This document shows, one piece after another, positions 8,516 to 17,436 of a stretch of 64,000 nucleotides of DNA. The stretch is from the NCBI GenBank assembly GCA_951394405.1, contig OX596343.1, forward strand, positions 930,001-994,000. The letters run 5' to 3'. The notes below the pieces were generated by a model. That model searched no databases, was not told the origin of the DNA, and worked only from the letters and a program-made list of their open reading frames with translations. The stretch's first letter is position 1; every line of letters begins with the position of its first letter. The stretch comes from Coprinellus micaceus (taxonomy: Eukaryota; Basidiomycota; Agaricomycetes; Agaricales; Psathyrellaceae). The position numbers were made by a program, and so were the translations under genes.

Positions 8516-10879
8516 GTGCTCGCCGCCGAATGGACAACGACAGCTACCGTCCTCGATACGAGGCCCGCCGTTCCCGTTCCCCAACCCCCCGGTTTCCTGC
8601 CACATCCCGGAACCAGGGTTTTCAGGTCGGCGCAGGCAGCTCGGCATACCCAACCTGCGCCGTGTGCCTGGGACGACACACCCACGATGTCAGCGATTGC
8701 AAGGTGCCGTCGACGTGGGATGGAAAGCACCCAACTTTCTCTCAGCGCAGAGGAGGCGTACTTACCACCTATGGGGGAAAGGGCATCTGCAAGGACTTTC
8801 AGACTCGTTGAGGATGCGCCCACCGCTCGCACCCCGAGAGGCACATCTGCTCAGGATGTGGAGATCGAGAACACGGAGCCCAGGACTGTCCTCGCGCGCA
8901 GCGCAGGGATTAGGACGCCCTACAAGGCGTCAAACTGGGAGGCCGTGTTACGAGACGCCGGTCTGGATGTCCACTATGATCATGTCATCCAGGGTCTGCG
9001 ACACGGTTTCATCCTCGGTCTCCCTACGGTCAAGCAGACCCAAGTCCCCTCGAACGGTGTTTCCATCAACGAGCACTCTGATCACTTCCGGGGGATCATC
9101 AAATCGGAGGTTGAGAAGGGCAGGTACATTGGCCCTCTCTCCTCGGAGGCGATGGAAGCGTTCCTCGGTCCCTTCCAGACCTCGCCCATCACGATCATTC
9201 CAAAGTCGACGCCAGGGAAGTTCCGACTCATTCAGAACTTCTCGTTCCCTTATCAGCCCTCCAAGCACCACCCAAACCCTTCAATCAATTCCAACATCGA
9301 CTCAGACGACTTTCCGTGCACCTGGGGAACGTTCCGTGCCATGTGCATCCTCATCTCGTCGCTCCCACCGGGCTCTCAAATGGCGGTACGTGATGTATCC
9401 GAAGCCTACCGAACGATTCCCCTCCATCCATGCCAATGGCCAGCGGCAGTGGTCAAGGGGCTGGGGGACGAGTTATATGCGGACATATGCGGAGCGTTTG
9501 GGTGTACATCGTCGGGGGGCGTCTACGGCATGGTGTCGGACTGTGCATGTGAGATCTTCCGGTATCGAGGCATTGGCCCTGTCACAAAGTGGGTGGACGA
9601 CCATCCTTTCTTCCGGGTCCTACGAGAGCATTTGGGGAAGTTCAATGACGTGCGAGAGGGCTGGAGGAAGACAATCGAAGCTTCGCCTGGTCAAGGTCGA
9701 CAGGTGTCGGGAGGGAGGATTTGGTATGGGGGAGAGATCATGGCGGATGGAGGAGTGTTTGAGATGTTTGAGGACTGTCGGTTCCCCCTGCAGGATCTCT
9801 CCGGCTCCTCTCCCAGGTCGGAGGAAGATGCTCGCTTCACGTACTCCATCCAGGATGTCGATGTTATTTCGAACGAGCTCGGCATCATCTGGGGACTGTC
9901 CAAGGATGTTCCCTTTGCATCCTCTGGTCCCTACATGGGGTTTGTGTGGCACATCGCAGAATGCGAGGTGGAATTGCCACGGGAGAAGGCAGAGAAGTAT
10001 AGAGGGGTGGTCGAGGAGTGGTTGCAGGAGGATACGCACACGCTCGAGTCCGTTCAGAAGATCTACGGCAAGCTTCTCCATGCTTCGCTCGTGGTTCCTT
10101 CAGGATGTGCAAGGCTTACTGGACTGGAACGGGCGCTGGCCCTCGGACATAAGAATCCTTTCCAGCCACGACACCCTCCAAAATCAGCTCGCCAGCATCT
10201 TCAGTGGTGGCTCGAACGTCTCAGACATCCCTCTATCCGCAGATCCATCGCAGTCCCACAGGAGGTTGTGGACGCCCATGCGTACTCCGATGCCAGCACC
10301 GGGTTCGGTGTTGGAATTGTCATTGGCAAGCAGTGGAGGGCATGGGTTCTACGACCAGGATGGCGGACAAGAGATGGTGAGAAGGACATCGGGTGGGCAG
10401 AGGCAGTGGGCTTCTACTTCCTTACAGTCGCCCTCACTCGTTACGTTCAGCGGGGGACCCACCTACGGGTCTACGGAGACAACGAAGGTGTCGTGGATGC
10501 GTGGAGGAACTTCAGGAGTCGAAACAGCGCAGTCAACAAGGTCTTCCAGCTCTTGCACGACCACCTTGAGCGAGACGGCTTTGTGGATTGCATCCACCCT
10601 GTCTGGATCCCCACCAAGGACAACCCAGCTGACAAGCCCTCTCGCGGGGTCTTTCCACCTGTATCCGACCTCCTCCCACCCATACCGGTTCCCACCTATT
10701 TCGCTCCCTTCGTCGTCGACACATTCATACCCCCCAGTGGTGCTAGCAGGGGTGAAACGTTCAGCAGCAGTGATGGGGAAGGTAACGACTCAAGCGAAGA
10801 AGAAGAAGACGGCTACGACTCGCCCTCCTCGGATTCTGAGCTCGCTTACCTCAATGATGCCCTCAACTCCTTCAATTGA
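8516..10879 (+). CDS. DIRS-like reverse transcriptase/RNase H, 787 aa
   Basis: The polyprotein would copy element RNA to DNA. The reverse-transcriptase fingers and palm include PITIIPKSTPGKFRLIQNFS, VRDVSEAYRTIPLHP (first Asp) and VTKWVDDHPFFR, the WVDDH form of the YxDD box that is usual for this fungal group. The RNase H domain follows with YSDASTGFG, IGWAEAVGF, VYGDNEGVVDAW and PTKDNPADKPSRG, so all acidic residues are in place. Zinc-knuckle sequence CAVCLGRHTHDVSDC lies just upstream in a neighbouring frame (about 8655-8700) and a second knuckle near 8838-8890, so the gag end probably reaches RT by a frameshift or an intron. The C-terminal tail is acidic. The recombinase frame begins before this one ends. 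Confidence 0.85.
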   Translation: MLAAEWTTTATVLDTRPAVPVPQPPGFLPHPGTRVFRSAQAARHTQPAPCAWDDTPTMSAIARCRRRGMESTQLSLSAEEAYLPPMGERASARTFRLVEDAPTARTPRGTSAQDVEIENTEPRTVLARSAGIRTPYKASNWEAVLRDAGLDVHYDHVIQGLRHGFILGLPTVKQTQVPSNGVSINEHSDHFRGIIKSEVEKGRYIGPLSSEAMEAFLGPFQTSPITIIPKSTPGKFRLIQNFSFPYQPSKHHPNPSINSNIDSDDFPCTWGTFRAMCILISSLPPGSQMAVRDVSEAYRTIPLHPCQWPAAVVKGLGDELYADICGAFGCTSSGGVYGMVSDCACEIFRYRGIGPVTKWVDDHPFFRVLREHLGKFNDVREGWRKTIEASPGQGRQVSGGRIWYGGEIMADGGVFEMFEDCRFPLQDLSGSSPRSEEDARFTYSIQDVDVISNELGIIWGLSKDVPFASSGPYMGFVWHIAECEVELPREKAEKYRGVVEEWLQEDTHTLESVQKIYGKLLHASLVVPSGCARLTGLERALALGHKNPFQPRHPPKSARQHLQWWLERLRHPSIRRSIAVPQEVVDAHAYSDASTGFGVGIVIGKQWRAWVLRPGWRTRDGEKDIGWAEAVGFYFLTVALTRYVQRGTHLRVYGDNEGVVDAWRNFRSRNSAVNKVFQLLHDHLERDGFVDCIHPVWIPTKDNPADKPSRGVFPPVSDLLPPIPVPTYFAPFVVDTFIPPSGASRGETFSSSDGEGNDSSEEEEDGYDSPSSDSELAYLNDALNSFN

Positions 10880-11443
10880 TACAGGGATTGGTCTAGTCCT
10901 TCGCCCGTTGGATGTCCCACAAGCGGAGCGCCTAGAGAAGTGGAGACCGTTGTTCCAGGGTCTTGCTTCGACGAAGCTAAGCCGAGAAGCCATGGATCGG
11001 ATTTACGAGGTCTTGGCGCAATCGCGTTTACTCTCCACACGAGCGACATACGGTGGTGGACTCACCGTGTTCCACATCTTCTGTGATGCACTCGGCATCC
11101 TTGAGCGTGATCGGGCACCTATCTCAACACCCCTGTTACTCTACTTTATCAGCTGCTGTGCTGGGGTGTATTCAGGTTCAACGGTGGTAAACTATGTGGC
11201 GGCGGTCAAGGCGTGGCATCAGATGCACGCTCTTCCTTGGAGAGTTGACGAAGGTCAGGTCAGCGCAGCCCTCTCCGCGGCTGAGAAGATGGCTCCACCG
11301 GGTTCGAAGCGGAAGAAACGTGCTCCGGTTACAGTCGACTTCATCGGGAAGGTAGCTGAACAGCTTGATCACACGAATCCGCTCGACGTAGCAGTACTCG
11401 CTTGCCTGACGACAGTCTTCTGGTCGGTTTCACGATTGGGAGA
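10855..11443 (+). pseudogene. DIRS-like tyrosine recombinase, truncated
   Basis: The third DIRS frame overlaps the RT stop by about 25 bases. It gives the core-binding part of a tyrosine recombinase (STRATYGGGLTVFHIFCDAL, FISCCAGVYSGSTVVNYVA, VKAWHQMHALPWRV) and enters the catalytic domain at VFWSVSRLGEF. The Arg there corresponds to the first catalytic Arg. It is then cut at 11443, where the second copy of the 75-bp repeat begins. The remaining catalytic residues (Lys, HxxR, Tyr) are missing, so this copy cannot integrate on its own. The frame continues artificially to 11516 inside the host element. Confidence 0.8.
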
Positions 11444-11518
11444 ATTCTTGTTTGGGAAGTATGACATCATAATTGTTATGACAAATTTGACATGTAACCT
11501 TATTCCACCACATTAATT
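11444..11518. repeat. right copy of the 75-bp direct repeat flanking the DIRS-like insert
   Basis: It matches 6995-7069 at 73 of 75 positions. It begins at ATTCTTG, fused to the truncated recombinase frame, and continues into the right half of the 1-kb element. Confidence 0.85.
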
Positions 11519-12033
11519 CTGGAAAATTCTGGAAAAATACTGAAAAAAATCCTATCTTACCTGTTTATGAGATATGATGTCATGCATATGTTGATTTGAT
11601 GTCAGGGCTGATCCAAAATCTAAAGACTGGTAATTTGATTCAGTTACTATATTTGCATTCAGGGGGTCTGATATGAGTGTGATGATAACTGGTGACAACT
11701 GTGAGAAAGATAATGATTTCTCACACAGTCTACAGTTACATAAAAGACAGATGTGGCTAGTGTCTCATTGGACTCCAATTGGAGTCTAGTTGGAGTCCAA
11801 TCACTACCAAACATTTCACCCTGGAGTCTGGACAGAGTTGGTTGGACTTGGTTGGACTTGGGTTGGAGTCCAATTGGAGTGGGCTGGGGTGGGCTAGACT
11901 TGGTTGGGGTTCATTGGGTTTTCACTGGACTCCAATGGACCCCAGCCCCCCCAGGCTGGATATCCAATGGGGTGGCTGGACTCCAATGGAGTCCAATTAG
12001 ACAAGTGGGGGAGTGTGAAGTACTGTACATGCG

Positions 12034-13183
12034 CCAGCCTGAGGGCTTCCACCAAGGTGGTCCCAACACGGTGTGCCTGCTCAAGAAGTCGCTGTATGGC
12101 CTCAAGCAAGGTGCTAGGCAGTGGAACAAGAAGCTGCATGCAACGCTTCTGGACATGGGATTCACTCGACTCCAGTCTGATCGGTCCGTCTACATCTACG
12201 CTCATGGGGACATCCACATCATCCTCCCCGTCTACATTGACGACGTGACTCTGGCCTCCAAGAGCAAGGAGGCACTGGATCAAACTGTGGAGGAGCTCTC
12301 CAAGCGGTTCAAGCTGCGTGACTTGGGTGAAACCAAGTTCATCCTTGGTGTTGAAGTCATCAGGGATCGCCCCAACCAGTCCATCTCCCTCTCCCAGCGC
12401 CAGTACATCATCGACATCCTTGCCCGTTACGGTTTCGAGTCCTGCAGCCCTGTAGGCACTCCTCTCCCTCCTGGGATCAAGCTCTCCAAGTCCATGGGTC
12501 CTATCACCCAGGAAGAGATTGAGTTCATGCGCAGCATCCCCTACCTCAGCATCCTTGGTGCCATCCTCTACCTTGCCACCATGACTCGTCCTGACATCTC
12601 CTACGCCGTTGGCTTCCTTGGCCGCTTCAGTGCCAATCCAGGACCTCGTCACTGGGCTGCTCTCAAGCACCTCCTTCGCTACCTCAAGGGCTCTATGGAT
12701 TACAAGCTCACCTACAGTGGAAAAGGCGTCAACTTGGTCACATTTGAGACCTACTGTGATGCCTCCCAAGGTGACTGCCTTGATTCTGGATGCTCCACTG
12801 GTGGTTATGTCACCACTGTGGCTGGAGGTGCTGTGAGCTGGTCCAGCAAGCTGCAGACCATTGTTGCTCTCTCTAGCACAGAGGCTGAGTACATGATTGC
12901 AGTTGAGGCTGGAAAGGAGATCCTATGGATGCGCAACATCCTTGGTGAGTTTGGCTTCCCCCAGCATGGTCCATCCACCCTCCACATCGACAACCAGTCA
13001 GCTATCAGTGTCAGCAAGAACCCTGAGCAATTTGGACGTATGAAGCACCTGGATCTGTGGTCCTTCTGGCTGCGAGACATTGTGGAAGCCGGTACCATTG
13101 CCCCTGTTCACATCAAGGGCACTGAGCAGCCTGCAGACTGCCTCACCAAGGCCCTTCCTCTTCCAGCCATCCGACTTGCATGA
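12034..13183 (+). pseudogene. Ty1/Copia polyprotein, reverse transcriptase and RNase H (3' fragment)
   Basis: The frame resumes the Copia reading cut at 6572. It contains QPEGFHQGG, LKKSLYGLKQGARQWN, the catalytic YIDDVTLAS, FILGVEVIRD and YLATMTRPDISYAVGFLGRF. The RNase H follows with TYCDASQGDC, IVALSSTEAEYMIAVEAGKE, HIDNQSAI and the C-terminal VHIKGTEQPADCLTKALP. All catalytic acidic residues of RT and RNase H are visible. No stop or frameshift was seen within the fragment, which suggests the split by the composite element is fairly young. Both halves together still lack gag, protease and integrase. Confidence 0.9.
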
Positions 13184-13254
13184 GAACGACTTCGACTCCG
13201 TGCAGATTAAGGGAGTGTGTTGACTGAAGGGAGTGAGTCTAAGTCAAGGGAGTG

Positions 13255-13564
13255 TGTTGGAACTTGGTGACTTGGTGACTCCACCCTTATCCATCCTTAT
13301 CCATTCGCAGATCACCCTTATCCATCATGATCTTCCCCTTCATCAGTTACCTTGATCTAATCAGACTTAGTTATCATATCTGGATCATCTAGCATCATGT
13401 GACCTGATTCCTGTGTATCAACACTCCATGTATTGCCCTGAGGCCCCTTAGTTCAGTACTCTGACCTAGAGGCTTCAGGTGAGTAGCAGTATGCCCCAAT
13501 ATCATCAGTTCAGTACTCTGACCTAGAGGCTTCAGTGTCCCTGCCCCCAGTTACACTTTCAACA
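13255..13564 (+). repeat. Copia 3' long terminal repeat, 310 bp
   Basis: The purine-rich AAGGGAGTG just upstream is a polypurine tract candidate. The repeat begins TGTTGGAAC and ends TTTCAACA, the inverted TGTTG..CAACA ends typical of Copia LTRs. Inside, a 24-bp phrase containing CAGTACTCTGACCTAGAGG is duplicated about 55 bp apart (near 13453 and 13508). No matching 5' LTR is present in the window. An alternative start at 13215, after an equal purine tract, is possible. Confidence 0.6.
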
Positions 13565-13566
13565 TA

Positions 13567-13882
13567 TAGTGATCACCAAGGATAATCCCCGGATACGAAA
13601 GTGCCAATCCGTATCCGATCCGTGGCCCTATCCTATCCGTATCCGGCGGATTTATCCGATCAAAATGAGCCCAAGAACGTCTGAATCGGGTAAGAACTGA
13701 TGTAAATAAGTTCCAAAACATCATATTAACTAAATCAAGGCTATCTGCACCAGTTCTGGTCCGTTTTGGACGTTTTTGGGCGCGTTTTAAATTCCACGGA
13801 TAGGAGAATCTCAATCCTTATCCTATCCTCGATGTATTTTATCCTTTATCCTCAGGGATATCCTTATCCTTGGTTATCACTA
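13567..13882. mobile_element. hAT-type MITE, 316 bp
   Basis: The left end is TAGTGATCACCAAGGATAA and the right end read inward is TAGTGATAACCAAGGATAA. The element is flanked by the exact 8-bp duplication TCAACATA at 13559-13566 and 13883-13890. It is internally rich in GGATAT and ATCCGTATCC words and has no coding capacity. The 8-bp duplication and the TAG start fit the hAT superfamily. It inserted precisely at the end of the Copia LTR, duplicating the LTR's final TCAACA plus two bases of the flank. Confidence 0.85.
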
Positions 13883-13889
13883 TCAACAT

Positions 13890-14218
13890 ACATCTCGATC
13901 GTCGATAAGATCTCGACGGTAGGTTGGGCGAAGGACGTCCAGTCTCTTATTTACGTAGGCCATGACACGCGGACGTGTCTCAGGCTCGGTGGGAGGGACC
14001 ATGCAGGTCCACTTAGGATGGCGGGGAGAACCCCATACTGCCGTACCTTTTTTATCATGCGCAGAAGAGGCGTGGCGAATGAGCCTCCAAGGAGGCTCTT
14101 GCAAGAACACGATATCCAACGATTTACATTGCGATTCGAGGAGTACTACAAGGTCGTTGGGAGACTTAGCAATATTAAAAGACAGAACCCTAATCTTCTG
14201 TAATGTTGTACTAAACAT
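13890..14218 (-). pseudogene. second LINE, ORF2 start (endonuclease fragment)
   Basis: This is the N-terminal third of the endonuclease: IRVLSFNIAKSPNDLVVLLE, LDIVFLQEPPWRLIRHASSA and YRRDLIDDRD. It is colinear with 2473-3507 and about two thirds identical by eye. It is cut within the endonuclease where the Copia LTR and MITE abut, so the catalytic SGDFNCH region is lost. The start at 14218 is the ATG embedded in the last codons of ORF1 (AATGTTTAG), an 8-base overlap. Confidence 0.8.
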
Positions 14219-16919
14219 TAGGAAGGACTGGGTTAGATGGAAGCCTGCCATGATCTTGACGATCACGCACCTGCTTGTTAAGAGAGTCGATCTGGGCGCG
14301 GTTGAACCCCGTGTACCAGAACGGACAGTTCGACGACTCGGCGTCGTGGCCTTCCTTCCTGCAGTTGATACAACGTACACGATGGGGGCATGTGAGGATC
14401 TCCTCCGGGGTGGGAGGGATAGGCTTTGGGAGTTGCTTGGGCTTGCCCTTGCAACAGCTCGCGTGGTGGCAATGCTCGTCCCGAGTATGAGACTCGCCGC
14501 AGATGGGGCACCTGCGACGGGTCCGGCACATGAAGTCAGGATGTCCCCACTTGCAGCAATTCTTGCAGAAGGGGACGCCGGGTTGACGAGGAGTGGACCT
14601 AATGAGGCACTTCCTGCCGAGGATGTTGATGGTCTTGTTGTTCAAGGCCTTCGCACAGGTCCCTGCTTGGGAGTCCCAGGTGTTGAAGTAAACTGTCACC
14701 GAGGTGGAGTTCTTCGATTCGGAGTTGATCACCTGGGGACGGGCGGTCGGAATATAGTGCGGTTTCAAGGGCGAAGCCTCGAACACACTGTCGATGTCAG
14801 AGTATATCGTTAGATTACTCCCGACTTTGTATTTTGGTACACCATGTATCACAAGATAACTGGTGGAGTGCCGAAGACCGACCCACAAGTTGCGGGACCA
14901 GTCTGGAAGGACTTGGGTGATCCAACCGCGCGCGGCATTTAAGTCACGCTCGTTTGGAACATCCGTTGTTCGAAGACTCCAACCCCCATAGGCCTGACTG
15001 CCTGAGAGGACTCGGAGCTCTGATCCAGCATGCTGAAGGATGTCGTTCATCCCCCTCATGACGAACGCGCCGTCAATCTTGGGAATCTGACCATCCTTCT
15101 CGTTGAAGAGGACCATGATCTGCGTGCGAGGCGGACCCTTGGTCGTAGAAGGAGGGATAACCGTCTTCTTCTTCTTCTGCTTCTTCCCGCTCGAGACGGG
15201 GCCAGCAGAGATCGGAGGAGGGTGAACCTGAGGTAGGGGAGGTACAGGGCCGCCGTTGATGACCTTGGCGATCTGCATTGGAGTTAAATCAGGTCGAGCC
15301 CGCCCCCAAGTGGCAGCAGCCTCGACGTAATTCATTTTCGTCTTGCCCCCCTTGGCAACGACGTTCCACGGCCTGAGGGCCGAGGCTTTAGGGATAGGCT
15401 TCTTAGGGCCGACTGGGAGGCCGACTCTCTGGAAGGGGACAGCGGGGGCTTTTGGCTGCGGCCTTGGGCCTCCGTCGTGCACACGCTTCCGTGTAGCCGC
15501 AGAGAACGGGAGGCTCGGGTTCGGGCTGGGTACGGCCGGTTCCTGAGCGTCCCGAGAATCTTCGGGGCGTTCCTCCACGGGGGCGGGACGTTCTGGGATA
15601 GGGTCCTGGTCCACTCGGATGGGCGAGCCAGTGGGTTTACGCTTGCCGCCCCCAGGGGGAACGACACGCGAGCGTTGCTTGTTCGTCTTGGATGGGGCGA
15701 ACGAAGGAGGAGGATTCTGAGCGGGGTACTCCGGAGGTGGTGTGTCCGCGAGACCCTCTTGGATCTTGCAAGCAGACGCCTCGGTGTACTCTCGCCAGTA
15801 GCGAAAGCCCTTGGGAGGAGCTGTGGATAAGGGGGAGGGGGGCCGCCCCGCGGGGTCGGCCTTCCCCCAGCCTTGAGGTACGAGCACCACCTGTAGGGAT
15901 GACGGCTCTTGAACCACTGGGCTGACGAGCACGTCCTCCATGGGACGTGGTGTAGTAGAGTCTTGGAGGTTCTCACCGGGAGGTACAACCTCGCCGCTGA
16001 TCATCTCCTCGACATTGGCAGCCCAGGACCCGATTGCGGGGTCTGAGGCATAGATATCGTCGTCCTCCTCTTGCACCTGCATGGGGTGTAGTGGGGGGGC
16101 GTGTGCGGTGTCGCCGACAGGTCGGCTACTGAGAGGATCCTCGCTCTCTCTGCGTCCAAGGGGAGGGATCCTTCCGAACTGAGTCGGGGGGGATCGGATC
16201 CTCTGGGCGCGGGGAGTAGCTTGGGTGTGTGGAGATGGTGGATGGGTGCCTGGTGGGGTCACCATGTCGTCGTCGTCCATGGAATTGAACGCCTTCCCCC
16301 AGGCAGAGCCTTGGATGGCAGCGTCGACTCGGTCCCAGGTGAACCGTAGAGTATTGACCGCCTCGTACTCCTCAGCAGGGGGATCCCGTCTGAGGAAGAA
16401 CTCGGCAGCCGGATTGAGGGAGGAGATGGTGTCTTCTAGTGTGAGGGTGTGGGAGGGCGCCGGGGTGGGGAATGGGGTCCTGGTCGCTTCCGAGCCAAGA
16501 CTCACCTCCTCCTCCTCGTCACTCTCCTCTTCATCCTCCGTCCCATCCTTCTCCCTGTAGACTGTGGATGGTGGTATGGTGGCAGAGCGGGCGCTCTGAT
16601 CCTCCGTACCCCCTCCGCTGATGCTCAACAGGTCATCGTCACTCTGGGCGGCGGTGCTCGTCGATGTTTGAGATGGTCCGTGCTGAGCCCGAATCGTCGG
16701 CACGTCCGGCGTGTATCGTTCGTGGGCTTGCGCCCCTAACGAGATGGATTGAGGGGCCTGAGACAGGTCCCTGTTGGAGTGCATGGAGGCTGCCCGCGAG
16801 TGGGGCCTCGGTGTAGAGGAAGCCGGATGGCTGGGATCTCGGGACGACGTGCGGGATCGGCCGCCTGGTGGGGACGACTTCTCCCGGCGCGCGGCGGATT
16901 TTTTCTTCGTTGAGGACAT
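14211..16919 (-). CDS. second LINE ORF1 (gag-like, CCHC zinc knuckles), 902 aa
   Basis: A diverged paralogue of the ORF1 at 3507-5816. A long Pro/Ser/Arg-rich N-terminal region contains an acidic EDEEESDEEEE patch near residue 130. The conserved domain follows with SLRTTDVPNERDLNAARGWI and SVTVYFNTWDSQAGTCAKAL. The C-terminal knuckles are CKNCCKWGHPDFMC, CPICGESHTRDEHCHHASCC and CPHRVRCINCRKEGHDAESSNC. No internal stop is present although the element is dead, because ORF2 is truncated. It would bind element RNA. Confidence 0.85.
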   Translation of the reverse strand: MSSTKKKSAARREKSSPPGGRSRTSSRDPSHPASSTPRPHSRAASMHSNRDLSQAPQSISLGAQAHERYTPDVPTIRAQHGPSQTSTSTAAQSDDDLLSISGGGTEDQSARSATIPPSTVYREKDGTEDEEESDEEEEVSLGSEATRTPFPTPAPSHTLTLEDTISSLNPAAEFFLRRDPPAEEYEAVNTLRFTWDRVDAAIQGSAWGKAFNSMDDDDMVTPPGTHPPSPHTQATPRAQRIRSPPTQFGRIPPLGRRESEDPLSSRPVGDTAHAPPLHPMQVQEEDDDIYASDPAIGSWAANVEEMISGEVVPPGENLQDSTTPRPMEDVLVSPVVQEPSSLQVVLVPQGWGKADPAGRPPSPLSTAPPKGFRYWREYTEASACKIQEGLADTPPPEYPAQNPPPSFAPSKTNKQRSRVVPPGGGKRKPTGSPIRVDQDPIPERPAPVEERPEDSRDAQEPAVPSPNPSLPFSAATRKRVHDGGPRPQPKAPAVPFQRVGLPVGPKKPIPKASALRPWNVVAKGGKTKMNYVEAAATWGRARPDLTPMQIAKVINGGPVPPLPQVHPPPISAGPVSSGKKQKKKKTVIPPSTTKGPPRTQIMVLFNEKDGQIPKIDGAFVMRGMNDILQHAGSELRVLSGSQAYGGWSLRTTDVPNERDLNAARGWITQVLPDWSRNLWVGLRHSTSYLVIHGVPKYKVGSNLTIYSDIDSVFEASPLKPHYIPTARPQVINSESKNSTSVTVYFNTWDSQAGTCAKALNNKTINILGRKCLIRSTPRQPGVPFCKNCCKWGHPDFMCRTRRRCPICGESHTRDEHCHHASCCKGKPKQLPKPIPPTPEEILTCPHRVRCINCRKEGHDAESSNCPFWYTGFNRAQIDSLNKQVRDRQDHGRLPSNPVLPNV

Positions 16920-16924
16920 CGGTG

Positions 16925-17436
16925 ATGCCCTCGGTGGTCGTATACCAGCCTAGCAGTCGGCGGTACACCTTCCAGTCGACGGGGTAGAGATGTTGCGAGT
17001 GTGGAGATAGGTCGGCCCGAATAGGAAGGTGGTGGTAAGAGATCAAGAAGCGAGGGTCGGAGCCATACTCCCCTGTTGGAGTACGTCGGACGGATTGGCT
17101 TCCCCTTCGGGTCACGCAGCACCCAGAATTGATGCCCTAGATAGTCTGGGTTGCGTGCCTGAGTAGCCCACGCGTCCAGTGCGGAATCGGCAACATGCTT
17201 GCGCACGCTATCGAGAGAGGTAGCGGGTCTCACTCCCGCGGGAGTGGGAGGGAGGCTCCGCGCGTGCAAATGAGCGCGATGTTGGAGGCCCCACTTCAGC
17301 TTGGAAGGGGTCTCAATGAAGTCCACCCGTCTGTCCGCCTTGGCGGCAAACCAGGTGCGGAGGGCCTTACAGGTTGCAAGCGAAAATGCCTGGCCCGAAT
17401 GGATCCCCGGATCAACTGCCCTCTTAGCCATGGCTA
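16925..17436 (-). pseudogene. LINE ORF2 C-terminal (RNase H side) remnant upstream of ORF1
   Basis: From 17431 the minus strand reads SLATCKALRTWFAAKADRRV, HRAHLHARSLPPTPAGVRP and YLGHQFWVLRDPKGKPI. This matches the region C-terminal to RNase H in Agaricomycete LINE ORF2 proteins. The frame then shifts, and the neighbouring frame gives DPRFLISYHHLP and WKVYRRLLGWYTTTEGITD. The piece is cut at 17436 by copy 2 of the TIR family. The same RFLISYHHLP-like sequence stands upstream of the first LINE's ORF1 (about 5880-5960). The arrangement therefore recurs, as expected if one LINE sits behind the tail of another. Confidence 0.6.

Larger units (their letters stand above)
6573..12025. mobile_element. 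composite DNA element with 1-kb TIR-family ends and a DIRS-like cargo (copy 1)
   Basis: The left end is GAGTACTTTACTGTGCCCCA and the right end read inward is CAGTACTTCACACTCCCCCA. Both continue into CACTTSTCTAATTGGACTCC, giving imperfect terminal inverted repeats of about 43 bp. The element is flanked by the exact 8-bp duplication TACATGCG at 6565-6572 and 12026-12033. Removing the element and one TACATGCG restores the Copia frame, which confirms the borders. Its first 500 bp and last 580 bp match the left and right parts of the 1-kb copies elsewhere in the window. Between them, 4374 bp of a DIRS-like retroelement (7070-11443) has been added. An 8-bp duplication fits hAT or KDZ-type transposases; the element encodes no such enzyme itself. 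Confidence 0.85.

Noticed and set aside
8196..11516. A 1106-codon open frame on the plus strand across the DIRS-like unit
   Set aside because: Only its last part (about 10855-11443) encodes the recombinase. The rest is a low-complexity shadow of the RT/RNase H frame, with no conserved motif.
11894..12769. A 291-codon minus-strand frame opposite the Copia RT
   Set aside because: It is antisense to conserved RT and RNase H motifs; a shadow frame.
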